From Leptospiraceae bacterium (GTDB lineage: Bacteria; Spirochaetota; Leptospiria; Leptospirales; Leptospiraceae), in contig JACKPB010000017.1 of the NCBI GenBank assembly GCA_024233875.1, forward strand, positions 1 to 36,225: a stretch of 36,225 nt of DNA, in the 5' to 3' direction. The notes beneath the pieces are model-generated. The model had not been told where the DNA came from. It saw nothing but the letters and a program-made list of their open reading frames with translations, and made no database searches. The position numbers and the translations under genes were made by a program. This document shows, piece by piece, positions 8,106 through 16,182 of this stretch; positions within the stretch are counted from its first letter, which is position 1, and every line of letters starts with the position of its first letter.

Positions 8106-8978
8106 TCAATTGCTAGTTCCCGGTGTTCCGTGGTAGTAGTCTCCTAAGAGAGTGCTGATGGTTGCTGTCGAATCATAGGCTAAATGATAATGATAGGTAG
8201 CAGTGGTAAAGTTTTTTGTCACACTAGTATGACCATGATTTGTATCCAGGGTAGTCGTAGTATCAGTGGAAGAAGTTGAGATTGTAGGAGTGATGTCTGT
8301 TCCATTTTGCTGACACTTTGATCCATAGATAGCGTATCCATCCAATGCAATCCCAATGAGACTGCTATCTGAGTTACTAATATAGGTTGGCTCAGCATGA
8401 TAGTGGAAGATCCCGGCATCTTGGGGGTGACCTGCGTACTTATCAAAAGTTGCAACTTCACTGGAAAGTGTATCACCCGGAGCCGCATCGTTGCTGAATA
8501 TGGATACTCCATTGACACTCACACCAATCGTAGACAATCCGGTTGCAGTTTTGGAGGATGCGGAAGAGGGACTAGATGGTATAGTTAGAGTGATCGATTG
8601 GGCTGTTATAGTGTTGTTTCCGGCTGATCTGTTTCCGGAAGGTAGAGCTTCATAGAGGGAAGAGGTGGATCCATAGTAATAACTTTTATGATTTGGTAGG
8701 TCAGTCACTGAAAAGACATAATTGCTACCATTGACTTTCACTGTTTGGCACTTGAAATTGTCCTTGATCCAGGAAGGAAGACTTGTATCCAAACTGGTGG
8801 CTACCCCCGAAATACATCCGGTAGTCGTGTCCAATGTGTAAGCAACGGAAGTTCTTGAGTTCAAGAGTACAAGCGCCGCAAGAGCTGTAGTATCAGTGCT
8901 ATCATCCTTACTTTGGTTTAGTACAGAACAGGCTTCCAGAGTGAGCAGAACGACAAAGAGAAAGATTGATTTTTTCAT
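8106..8978 (-). CDS. YHYH-domain lipoprotein
   Basis: A 290-residue predicted lipoprotein starting MKKSIF. The lipobox ends LEAC (Cys17), followed by a Ser/Asp/Thr linker and ALAALVLL, a motif shared with other lipoproteins here. The C-terminal half has the YHYH signature: GIFHYHAEPTYI, LIGIALDGYAIYGSKC, and finally TYHYHLAYD and GDYYHG. These histidine clusters are typical of the family and could bind metal; the family's biochemical role is not established. I chose ATG 8978 rather than a TTG 15 bases upstream because AGGA lies five bases before the ATG and the signal peptide begins there. First gene of the operon with the MORN protein and SCO1, which would fit a periplasmic copper-handling trio (inference). 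Confidence 0.85.
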   Translation of the reverse strand: MKKSIFLFVVLLTLEACSVLNQSKDDSTDTTALAALVLLNSRTSVAYTLDTTTGCISGVATSLDTSLPSWIKDNFKCQTVKVNGSNYVFSVTDLPNHKSYYYGSTSSLYEALPSGNRSAGNNTITAQSITLTIPSSPSSASSKTATGLSTIGVSVNGVSIFSNDAAPGDTLSSEVATFDKYAGHPQDAGIFHYHAEPTYISNSDSSLIGIALDGYAIYGSKCQQNGTDITPTISTSSTDTTTTLDTNHGHTSVTKNFTTATYHYHLAYDSTATISTLLGDYYHGTPGTSN

Positions 8979-9007
8979 AAGGATCCTCGCCAAATTTGTA
9001 ATGAATT

Positions 9008-9191
9008 GAATACTATGTCATCAGAAAGATCCAGTCAGTCCCAGAACAACCGGATGCGCTAAAAGTAAGATAGTATTGAGTAGGCTAGAAATTAATTGAC
9101 TGAGACTCAAAGTCAATACTATTTTTTTAATGATTCAAAAAATCATTAACTGATATAGCAAATTTCAATGTAAATTCAATACATAGTATTC
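9008..9191. promoter_or_regulatory. Divergent intergenic region with four alternating AATACTAT octamers and nested hairpins
   Basis: Between the divergent starts at 8978 (minus) and 9348 (plus) the octamer AATACTAT or its complement occurs at 9009-9016, 9070-9077, 9115-9122 and 9183-9190, in alternating orientation. The outer pair extends to a perfect 10-base inverted repeat (9008-9017 with 9182-9191), the inner pair to another (9070-9079 with 9113-9122) followed by seven Ts. ATTGACT/AGTCAAT (9095-9101 with 9111-9117) competes with the inner pair for the same bases. A further perfect hairpin, TTAATGATT/AATCATTAA, lies at 9127-9149. This looks like a shared operator or a transcript-level switch. 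The symmetry is seen; its regulator is unknown. Confidence 0.45.
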
Positions 9192-9347
9192 AGAATACAT
9201 TCGGATCCTTTCGTCTTTACAACCTTGAATTGTTTAGCTAAAGCCCTGATGCATGGAAATTATTGCTTGCATTTTTTGAATGGATATGTAGCAATTTGGT
9301 ACACTTTTTTTGAAATTCATCCGTCTCAGGTAGTAAGGAAGCAAACG

Positions 9348-11897
9348 ATGCGTAAATCAAATTTCATTCAGTACACTGCACTCATTCTATCCATGTTTTT
9401 TCTTCAGGACTGTTCCAATATCAACGTCTTCCGCTCTTCTGATATCGATCCTAATCTGGAAGACTCCATGGCCATGGGAGCTCTCCTCGGATACAGACTA
9501 CAAAAAGCATCCATCAGCGGAAAAGCTATGAAAGGCGAGCTCAGAGCCGCCAGGGTAGACATTCACCCGCTCACTTCTTCAGGCTCCTGCAACACTTCCC
9601 TTTCTCTGGGTAATTCCAATACCGATGAACTCGGAAATTATTCTGTCACATTTCTCAGAACAGGTGCTTCCGTTTGTGTCAGGATCTCCGCTGATCCCAG
9701 GGGAATTTCAAGAATGCTCGATGAAAAGACCGGTAGGGAACTTCCCCTTCCTCCCAGTTCTACTTTCGAACTCACTAACATCATCAATGAATCCTCTATT
9801 TCAGGAGTCGCTAAGTCCGATGCTCTCGTCTCTCCCTTCTCTTCCATGCTCTCCAGAAGGGTCACAGGAAAGACGAAAGAAATCGGAAAACCTCTCACTC
9901 CCTCCGATATGGACAAAGTTGTTCGCGCTGCCGGAAAAGAAGTCGTCATTCGATTCGGACTCAATAAGGGATTCGGTGGGAAATCACTCTCCAGAAATCT
10001 CAATGACTCGGACTTCCCCGATCTCAACGATATCAAGTTTGAACTCAATAATAATGAAAACCCAGTCACTCAAAATCTAAACCTCCTTCAGGCGGCTTTC
10101 TCCACTCTGGGAGACGCTAACAAAACAGGAAGTTCGGTTTCCATTGAAGACATCGCTAAAGTCTTAGGCGCTTTCAATTCTGACATGGAAGACGGAAAAC
10201 CCGATGGAAAAGGAAGTGATGGCAATTCCGTCACCGTCAACGGGAATCCTATGGCTTCCAATCCCATCAGTTGCGGGGGAGATCCATCCAATCCCGCTAT
10301 TCAGAATTCATGTGTCATGGGTGGGGCATTTAAATTTGCCGCGGAAGGTGGATCTCTTCCCGGAGGGGTGAAGCTCGATACGGCTTCCATCAAAAACCAG
10401 GCTCAATCCATGGTGGCAGCTGAAACCGCCGTCATCATTGCCGCTGAACCTCCCCTCATCACTCCTGCTACAAAGCCTCCCGTTCTCAATTACATCACTT
10501 CAGGAAACCTGTATGTCGGGGTATCCATGAGCTACTCTCCATCCAATACCGGAGACATCACTACCGCATGTTCCATTTCTCCGGCTCTGCCCGCAGGTTT
10601 GACACTCTCGGCTGATTGTTCCATCTCCGGAACTCCCACTGCGACATCTTCCAATTCTTACACCATCACGGGCTCAAATGATGGCGGATCGGGTTCCACT
10701 ACTCTCACACTTTCTATCTCCAATCCTCCGGCTCCCGCAAATCTTCTCTATGCAGGTTCACCCTTTACATTCCTTCAGGGCACTTCCATTCCCACTCAGA
10801 CTCCTTCTGTGTCAGGAATTGTTTCTTCCTGTTCTGTTTCTCCTGCTTTACCTTCAGGACTCTCTCTTTCTTCCAACTGTGCCATCACAGGGACTCCGGC
10901 CTCTACACAATCTGCTACTTCCTATACCGTCTCTGCTACTAATCTGGGAGGAACGACTACGGCTACTATTTCCATCACTGTAAATCCCGCTCCTCCCTCC
11001 GGTCTTTCCTATGTCGGTTCCCCATTTACTTTCACTCAGGCTTCTGCCATTTCCACTCAGACTCCTTCCGTCACTGGAACAGTTTCTTCCTGCTCCTCTA
11101 CTCCGGCTCTACCCGCAGGACTCTCACTCAATTCCACTACCTGTGCCATTTCGGGGACTCCTTCTATATCACAGGTCGCTACCGACTACACCATCACTGC
11201 TTCCAATGTTACGGGTAGTACCACCGCTTCCATTTCCATCTACATTCTCATCCAACCCCCATCTTCCCTCACTTACCCGGGATCTCCTTTCCTATTCGTT
11301 CAGAACTCGGCGATAGCTACTCAGACTCCTACTGTTACGGGAACCATTTCCTCATGTTCGAGTTCGCCGGCTCTTCCTTCGGGGCTTTCTCTGAATTCTG
11401 CAAACTGTGTTCTCTCGGGCACTCCGACTGTACTACAGGGCGCCGCAAACTACACCATCACCGCTACGAATTCCACAGGTTCGACCTCGACGACAATTTC
11501 CATTCAGATCTCCGATATGCCCGGTCAATGTTTTTCCTACACTTCTATTTCAGGGGATGATCGGTATGTTGGACTTACGGGAACGCTATTTTGTGATAGC
11601 ACTATTATGAACAATTCCTGGGTACGATTTACCGGATCCTACACCAAACTTCCGGAAACAATGCCTGCTTCGGCTTACTGCAACACTCACGCTGCCGGCT
11701 ACATCAAAGCAGGCGCAAACACCCATCCACTTAGCACAGGTCAAACAGTTAGTTCTATTGCCTGTTATTCATATGTTGGAGATGCTTGTTATGGAGGAAT
11801 TGAATCTGCAATCAATATCACTAATTGTGGTTCTTACTTTGTGTATCAATTACCAAGTCCCGGTAGCTGTAATTATAGATACTGTACTACAAATTAA
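9348..11897 (+). CDS. Large lipoprotein with putative-Ig repeats and a C-terminal uromodulin-like D8C domain
   Basis: An 849-residue predicted lipoprotein, lipobox ending LQDC (Cys22). ATG 9348 is preferred over the longer frame from 9225 because AAGGAA precedes it and the signal peptide starts there. Residues ~23-380 are a Ser/Asn/Pro-rich region I do not recognise. Residues ~381-724 hold four ~85-residue putative-Ig (He_PIG-like) repeats built on GSPFTF, ALPSGLSL and ISGTP, each with a cysteine pair. Residues ~725-849 contain exactly eight cysteines (728, 749, 778, 806, 814, 827, 841, 846) in a block with WVRFTG, THPLSTGQTV, YFVYQLP and CNYRYCT, matching the D8C domain of uromodulin, GP2 and OIT3 as I remember them. 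D8C is a disulfide-rich domain of animal secreted glycoproteins. The predicted product is a surface stalk carrying a D8C tip. The Ig and upstream part of the gene looks clearly GC-richer than neighbouring genes (about 45-52% in lines I counted). Confidence 0.9.
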   Translation: MRKSNFIQYTALILSMFFLQDCSNINVFRSSDIDPNLEDSMAMGALLGYRLQKASISGKAMKGELRAARVDIHPLTSSGSCNTSLSLGNSNTDELGNYSVTFLRTGASVCVRISADPRGISRMLDEKTGRELPLPPSSTFELTNIINESSISGVAKSDALVSPFSSMLSRRVTGKTKEIGKPLTPSDMDKVVRAAGKEVVIRFGLNKGFGGKSLSRNLNDSDFPDLNDIKFELNNNENPVTQNLNLLQAAFSTLGDANKTGSSVSIEDIAKVLGAFNSDMEDGKPDGKGSDGNSVTVNGNPMASNPISCGGDPSNPAIQNSCVMGGAFKFAAEGGSLPGGVKLDTASIKNQAQSMVAAETAVIIAAEPPLITPATKPPVLNYITSGNLYVGVSMSYSPSNTGDITTACSISPALPAGLTLSADCSISGTPTATSSNSYTITGSNDGGSGSTTLTLSISNPPAPANLLYAGSPFTFLQGTSIPTQTPSVSGIVSSCSVSPALPSGLSLSSNCAITGTPASTQSATSYTVSATNLGGTTTATISITVNPAPPSGLSYVGSPFTFTQASAISTQTPSVTGTVSSCSSTPALPAGLSLNSTTCAISGTPSISQVATDYTITASNVTGSTTASISIYILIQPPSSLTYPGSPFLFVQNSAIATQTPTVTGTISSCSSSPALPSGLSLNSANCVLSGTPTVLQGAANYTITATNSTGSTSTTISIQISDMPGQCFSYTSISGDDRYVGLTGTLFCDSTIMNNSWVRFTGSYTKLPETMPASAYCNTHAAGYIKAGANTHPLSTGQTVSSIACYSYVGDACYGGIESAINITNCGSYFVYQLPSPGSCNYRYCTTN
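10490..11515 (+). repeat. Four in-gene putative-Ig repeat units (~255 bp each)
   Basis: Four consecutive units start near 10490, 10736, 10991 and 11246. Units 2-4 share nucleotide stretches such as ACTCAGACTCC and GTTTCTTCCTG as well as protein motifs (GSPFTF, TQTPSV, SCS, PALPSGLSL, GTP), so they arose by recent tandem duplication. Copy number may vary between strains. Confidence 0.75.
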
Positions 11898-11949
11898 AGA
11901 TCGCAATGCATAATTTTGTTTTCAAAATCAGAGGAAGAAAGATAGATCT

Positions 11950-12492
11950 ATGATAGTTTTTTTAGGTGACTCACTTACAGAATGGGCGGGCAATTGGAAT
12001 CAATTACTTAATACTGAAGCTGAAATTCGCAATATGGGAATAGCAGGCAACACTGGATTTGACATTCAGGACAGATTGGATGGGGTTCTCGATCTACAAC
12101 CCAACACTGTATTTTTGATGTTTGGAGCAAATGATATCTTTCAGGGATACAATACAGATATCATCATAGCAACGTATCGGGAGATTCTCAGTTCTATTCT
12201 GATTTCTACAGGTGGAAAAGTGATCATTCAATCTACCCTACCCGTGAGCAATCAGAGTGATATATTTCGAAAAATGAATGAAAGTATCACGGACATAAAC
12301 AAAAACCTTATCCTCTTAGCCGGAGAAATGAATTTAGATTATTTGGATCTTCATTCAAAATTTAAGAGTGAAAATGAATTGAATCCGAAATACACAACCG
12401 ATGGTGTCCACCTCAGCGATTTCGGATACGAAATCTGGTCAGGAATCCTTTTGGAAAAATATCCTGACTTATTTCCCCCAAAGCAAGATTGA
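11950..12492 (+). CDS. SGNH/GDSL-family hydrolase, cytoplasmic
   Basis: A 180-residue esterase/lipase-like hydrolase. Block I is FLGDSLTEW with nucleophile Ser8, block III is GAND (Asn61) and block V is DGVHLSDFGY (Asp151 and His154), giving the full SGNH catalytic set. Length and motif order match the small GDSL_2 subfamily. No signal peptide is visible, so it should act in the cytoplasm. Substrate unknown; related enzymes remove acyl or acetyl groups from lipids or sugars. It lies 53 bp after the D8C lipoprotein and may be cotranscribed; a GAGGAAG purine run precedes the ATG. Confidence 0.85.
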   Translation: MIVFLGDSLTEWAGNWNQLLNTEAEIRNMGIAGNTGFDIQDRLDGVLDLQPNTVFLMFGANDIFQGYNTDIIIATYREILSSILISTGGKVIIQSTLPVSNQSDIFRKMNESITDINKNLILLAGEMNLDYLDLHSKFKSENELNPKYTTDGVHLSDFGYEIWSGILLEKYPDLFPPKQD

Positions 12493-12549
12493 CTCTCAAT
12501 ACTCACCGGGAAATAAGAGAAAAGGTTTTTCACAAATATTCTAATTCTC

Positions 12550-12679
12550 AAATTTTTTTTAGTTTAAAATCAAAATCATTTTTTGCTAATAAATCAATAA
12601 AAATATGGGTTTGGGCGATAGCCCAAGCTGCCGGCAGGCTCCCTGCAACCTCACATTTCGCTTCTTTGCGTAATGTGAG
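12550..12679 (+). repeat. Family A repeat, copy A2 (left end lost)
   Basis: From 12550 to 12679 the sequence follows A1 almost base for base (the T-rich left half, the GGGC-GATA-GCCC and GCAGG-CTC-CCTGC hairpins, the terminal CTCACATT/AATGTGAG hairpin). The first ~27 bases of the element are absent or diverged. Its right flank reads TTAG instead of TTAA. The 64-codon frame crossing it (12489-12683) is read through from intergenic sequence and is not a gene. A weak family B-like trace may follow near 12780-12885. Confidence 0.8.
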
Positions 12680-12950
12680 TTAGTAAAATATGATTATGTA
12701 TAAAAAAATTAAAAATATTTAAAAGAAAAAAATTTGCGTAAGGAGAGTTATTTAGAATTTCTAAATGAAATCAGTCTTAGTCATTTTTAAAAATTTATCT
12801 ATTAAGATTTTGATCAGTTCTATTCAGGCAAGAGTTGAGAAAAAGAAAAAGTAAATTTTTCTAAATACTGGAATAGAATAGATTTTTTTTCTATATCAAT
12901 AAAATTCATATAAATCATTCGATAGTATTTTCAAAAATGGAGCCCCGAAC

Positions 12951-14474
12951 ATGCAGGAAGAATCAACTCACATTGAGATCAGGAACCTAACAGCAGGTGA
13001 CTATGAAAACTTAAAGTCATCAATGCTTGAAGCCTACAGCAATTGGCCGGGTGACTCTTGGAGACAGGAACATATTCATCGATTATTAGAAATTTTTCCG
13101 AGAGGTCAGATTGCAGTGGCAGTCAACGGAAAGGTTGTGGGGTGTGCTCTCTCTTTAATTATCAAGTATGATATCTTCGGTGAAGATCATACATATAAGG
13201 AGATCACCGGAGGATACACTTTCGATACTCACTCTCCTTACGGGGATGTTCTCTATGGAATTGATGTTTTCATCACTCCGGAGTACAGGGGCATGAAATT
13301 AGCACGAAGACTCTATGATGCACGAAAAGAACTCTGTGAAGATTTAAACCTGAGAGCCATCGTATTCGGTGGGAGAATTCCTAACTTTTATAAACAATCA
13401 AACAGTATGACACCGAAAGAATACATTCAAAAAGTTAGGCAAAAAGAACTCTATGATCCGGTCTTAACTTTCCAGATGGCAAATGACTTCCATGTGAAAA
13501 AAGTGCTGAAGGGATACAGCCCGGGAGATGAAGAATCTAAGGACTATGCAGTTCTCCTTCAATGGGACAATATTTATTATGAAAAATACAGAAAGGAGAT
13601 TTTATCCAATAAATCTACCGTTCGATTGGGATTGATTCAATGGCAGATGAGACTCTACAAAGATCTGGATGATTTTATCCAACAGGCAGAGTATTTTATT
13701 GATGCTGTGTCCAGTTATAAATGTGACTTTGCTCTTCTTCCGGAATTTTTCAATGCTCCTCTTATGGCGGCGCACAACGACTTACCTCCGGAAAAAGCGA
13801 TTCGGGAAATTGCCCGGTACACTGACGAAATTCGAAGTAGATTTTCTGAATTATCCATTTCGTACAACGTAAATATCATCACAGGAAGTGTTCCATGCAT
13901 AGAAAATGAAAAGTTACTCAATGTAGGTTTTCTCTGCAGAAGAAATGGAACATATGAAAGATACGAAAAAATTCATATCTCGCCCAGTGAATTGAAGTAT
14001 TGGGGATTCTCGGGTGGAAATCTTATAAAATCCTTCGATACGGATTGTGGTAAGATCGGAGTTCTCATCTGCTATGACATTCAGTTTCCGGAACAATCCA
14101 GGCTTCTTGCCGAAGAAGGTGCTAAGATTTTATTTGTTCCATTTCTTACGGATACTCAAAATGCGTATTCCAGAGTACGACATTGTGCTCAGGCTAGAGC
14201 GATTGAAAATGAATGCTTTGTAGCTATAGCCGGTAGTGTAGGAAATCTTCCCAAAGTAGAAAACATGGACATTCAATTTGCTCAATCGGTAGTATTTACG
14301 CCCTGCGATTTTGCCTTCCCGAGCAATGGAATCACAGCAGAAGCTACGCCTAACACAGAAATGGTGCTGATTGTAGACGTAGATCTGGACCTACTGAAAG
14401 AACTACATAGCTATGGAAGTGTAAGAAATCTAAAAGACCGGAGATTGGATCTCTATGATTTAAGATTGAAGTAG
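12951..14474 (+). CDS. GNAT acetyltransferase fused to carbon-nitrogen hydrolase (YhcX-type)
   Basis: A 507-residue two-domain enzyme. Residues ~8-205 are a GNAT N-acetyltransferase, with the acetyl-CoA motif region IDVFITPEYRGMKLARRLYDA at about 104-124. Residues ~222-500 are a nitrilase-superfamily C-N hydrolase with the complete Glu-Lys-Cys triad: Glu265 in LLPEFFN, Lys340 in YEKIHISP and Cys374 in VLICYDIQFPE. The same architecture occurs in Bacillus subtilis YhcX and relatives, whose substrate is not firmly known to me. Cytoplasmic; no signal. GGAG eight bases before the ATG supports the start. It stands alone, followed by the fasciclin gene 225 bp downstream, which has its own FNR-type box, so the two are probably separate transcripts. 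Confidence 0.9.
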   Translation: MQEESTHIEIRNLTAGDYENLKSSMLEAYSNWPGDSWRQEHIHRLLEIFPRGQIAVAVNGKVVGCALSLIIKYDIFGEDHTYKEITGGYTFDTHSPYGDVLYGIDVFITPEYRGMKLARRLYDARKELCEDLNLRAIVFGGRIPNFYKQSNSMTPKEYIQKVRQKELYDPVLTFQMANDFHVKKVLKGYSPGDEESKDYAVLLQWDNIYYEKYRKEILSNKSTVRLGLIQWQMRLYKDLDDFIQQAEYFIDAVSSYKCDFALLPEFFNAPLMAAHNDLPPEKAIREIARYTDEIRSRFSELSISYNVNIITGSVPCIENEKLLNVGFLCRRNGTYERYEKIHISPSELKYWGFSGGNLIKSFDTDCGKIGVLICYDIQFPEQSRLLAEEGAKILFVPFLTDTQNAYSRVRHCAQARAIENECFVAIAGSVGNLPKVENMDIQFAQSVVFTPCDFAFPSNGITAEATPNTEMVLIVDVDLDLLKELHSYGSVRNLKDRRLDLYDLRLK

Positions 14475-14609
14475 ATCCAAACAAACATAAGTTGTGTGGT
14501 CATTTTCAAAACCATTTTAAGATTTTATAAAAAAATCTACATCAAAGAAAAATAGCAACTAGCGCTAGAAACAACTCTCTTGAATTAGATTTAGAAAAAT
14601 CAGATTCAA

Positions 14610-14623
14610 TTGATTTAGATCAA
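14610..14623. promoter_or_regulatory. FNR-type box upstream of the fasciclin lipoprotein gene
   Basis: TTGATTTAGATCAA is a perfect match to the FNR/DNR consensus TTGAT-N4-ATCAA, 76 bp before the TTG start at 14700. The identical 14-mer, including the spacer TTAG, occurs at 16183-16196. A TATATT that could be a -10 element lies at 14659-14664. A second inverted repeat (GGTCAT at 14624-14629 with ATGACC at 14641-14646) follows directly. The likely binder is the Crp/Fnr protein at 15293-15946. Confidence 0.85.
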
Positions 14624-14699
14624 GGTCATTTTCATGATTTATGACCATTCTCTAAGGATATATTAAAAATTTACTAATTTTTGAGAGAGGCTACAAACA

Positions 14700-15242
14700 T
14701 TGAGAAAATCATTGAAAGGTTTTTTTATTAGAACTTTGGTTTTAATTAGTTTTGCATTTGTTTTAGGTTATTGTGGGGACAAGCAGGAAGGAAAAGTGGG
14801 TGGGGGAATGTCTTCAGTTGAAGATGAATCTTCCCAAAAAGATATCCTGAGAATTGCAATGGGATCTAAAGACCACAGTACCCTTGTTACCGCAGTTACC
14901 GCAGCTGAGCTTCAGGATACTTTAGCCAATCCCGGTCCCTTTACTGTCTTTGCTCCTGTGAATGCAGCATTTGAAAAATTACCTCCCGGAACTGTAGAAG
15001 GACTTTTGAAACCCGAAAAGAAAGGAGATTTGGAAGATATTCTTTACCATCATGTAATCGTCGGTGTGATCAACGTCGAAGAACTTGAAGATGGAACAGA
15101 TCAAAACATGTTCGCAGGTGGAAGCATTAAAGTAACCAAAAAAGATGGAAAAGTTCAGGTGGATGGAGCAAATATTCTCGGATCTGCCAAAGCATCAAAT
15201 GGACTTGTCTATATTATTGATGGAGTTCTCTTACCTAAATGA
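14700..15242 (+). CDS. Fasciclin (FAS1) domain lipoprotein in the nos locus
   Basis: A 180-residue predicted lipoprotein, signal ending LGYC (Cys25). One FAS1 domain spans residues ~48-180, with the conserved blocks GPFTVFAPVNAAF, LEDILYHHVI and NGLVYIIDGVLLP. FAS1 domains are usually secreted and mediate protein contact or adhesion; the bacterial role is mostly undefined. The TTG start is supported by AGAGAGG nine bases upstream and by the signal peptide that follows. It carries the same FNR-type box as the cytochrome/nosZ operon, so it is likely induced by the same low-oxygen or NO signal and may support the periplasmic N2O-reducing system. Family assignment is firm, the role is inference. 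Confidence 0.85.
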   Translation: MRKSLKGFFIRTLVLISFAFVLGYCGDKQEGKVGGGMSSVEDESSQKDILRIAMGSKDHSTLVTAVTAAELQDTLANPGPFTVFAPVNAAFEKLPPGTVEGLLKPEKKGDLEDILYHHVIVGVINVEELEDGTDQNMFAGGSIKVTKKDGKVQVDGANILGSAKASNGLVYIIDGVLLPK

Positions 15243-15257
15243 AGATTGTCTAGCTTG

Positions 15258-15294
15258 AGGTAAAACCTGAGAAATTGGGTTTTACCTTCTTTTT
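15258..15294 (+). terminator. Rho-independent terminator after the fasciclin gene
   Basis: AGGTAAAACC (15258-15267) pairs with GGTTTTACCT (15278-15287), followed by TCTTTTT. It sits between two convergent genes and its T-run reaches the last codons of the Crp/Fnr gene on the other strand. Confidence 0.9.
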
Positions 15295-15946
15295 AGGGAT
15301 CAATGAATTTTATAATTCTGTATTTCTCGTTACTTTCCTCAATAAATTGATTATCAATTAAATATCTGAAAGATCGGCTTATGGCTTCCGGGGATGCATT
15401 TAACAGTAAAGCCAATTGATTTTTGTGGATCCCCAGAGATACAAATGTATCACAAGCACCTTTTTCTGCAAAATAATTCATCAATCTCTCGTTGAGTGAG
15501 TTCTGCATTAAAGAAGTAGTCTTTTCTTTTAAGAAAAACAAATAATCAAAAGACATATTTATAAGAACATTCCTAATTTCAGGATTATCTTTTAAAATAG
15601 GCAATGTTAATTTTGAATCAAAAAAAAACAAACTTCCAAATTCCAGGGCTTCCAGATTCACAGGGTATGTTTTCTTTTGTTTTAATAATAAGGGTGCACC
15701 GATAAGATGACCCGGCTCTACAATACGTAGAATGGATTCTTTACCCAGGTAATTGATATTATAAATTTTAAATTTTCCAAAATGAACCCAATAAAAACCT
15801 TTGAATGGTTCTTCTTCCTGAAATACAATCTCACCTTTTTGAAAGACCAGGGGACGACTTATCTTTCTAATGATTGTACGATACTCTTCAGGAAAAAGGT
15901 TCCAAAGTTCACTTTCCGAATCTTTAAAATTATTACTACTTTCCAT
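15293..15946 (-). CDS. Crp/Fnr-family transcription regulator without FNR iron-sulfur cysteines
   Basis: A 217-residue regulator. Residues ~20-135 form the cyclic-nucleotide-binding-like beta-roll (GEIVFQEEEPFKGFYWV, ILRIVEPGHLIGAPLL), then a dimer helix, and residues ~150-215 an HTH of the Crp type. The recognition helix reads SPEAISRSF: Glu187, Ser190 and Arg191 reproduce the E-x2-S-R pattern that FNR-like proteins use to read TTGAT, matching the two boxes at 14610 and 16183. The only cysteine is Cys165, so it cannot hold an FNR-type [4Fe-4S] cluster. It may sense NO or redox in another way, as DNR/NnrR proteins do (inference). It lies between its two predicted targets, divergent from the cytochrome/nosZ operon. 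Confidence 0.88.
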   Translation of the reverse strand: MESSNNFKDSESELWNLFPEEYRTIIRKISRPLVFQKGEIVFQEEEPFKGFYWVHFGKFKIYNINYLGKESILRIVEPGHLIGAPLLLKQKKTYPVNLEALEFGSLFFFDSKLTLPILKDNPEIRNVLINMSFDYLFFLKEKTTSLMQNSLNERLMNYFAEKGACDTFVSLGIHKNQLALLLNASPEAISRSFRYLIDNQFIEESNEKYRIIKFIDP

Positions 15947-15977
15947 TTTTTTTATCTTTTACAATAATTTTGAACTA

Positions 15978-16062
15978 GATTTGTCCATTCATAAATAAAT
16001 CAGCAATAAAATGGCTACATACCGTAAACAGAAAAACGAAAATATTTCTGAGAAGCGGTACA
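15978..16062 (+). repeat. Family B repeat, partial copy (B0)
   Basis: The core ATCAGCAATAAAATGGCTAC and following TTTCTGAGAAGCGGTA match the family B copies at 22440, 22542, 29647, 29748, 31462 and 31722, but the leading TAGTCATTTTC is missing or diverged. It lies in the divergent region between the regulator and the cytochrome gene, just upstream of the FNR-type box. Confidence 0.75.
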
Positions 16063-16182
16063 CAAAAAAACTTAAGAATCTAACTACCCATACTAAAACT
16101 TAAATTTAAAATACATATTTATCTGCTTTTTAATATTTTCTTATTTTTTTCATTCCCTGTAAACTATAATTTTTCTTACAAC

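Noticed and set aside
12489..12683. 64-codon plus-strand frame downstream of the SGNH hydrolase
   Set aside because: It runs through repeat A2; the same translated stretch is just the family A sequence, so it is not a gene.
12776..12885. Another family B copy (TTAGTCATTTTTAAAAATT...)
   Set aside because: Only the first ~11 bases resemble the family; the ATAAAATGGCTAC core and the GGTATA end are missing.
14490..14520. Family B start (TGGTCATTTTCAAAACC) after the GNAT/nitrilase gene
   Set aside because: Only the leading ~12 bases match and no core follows.
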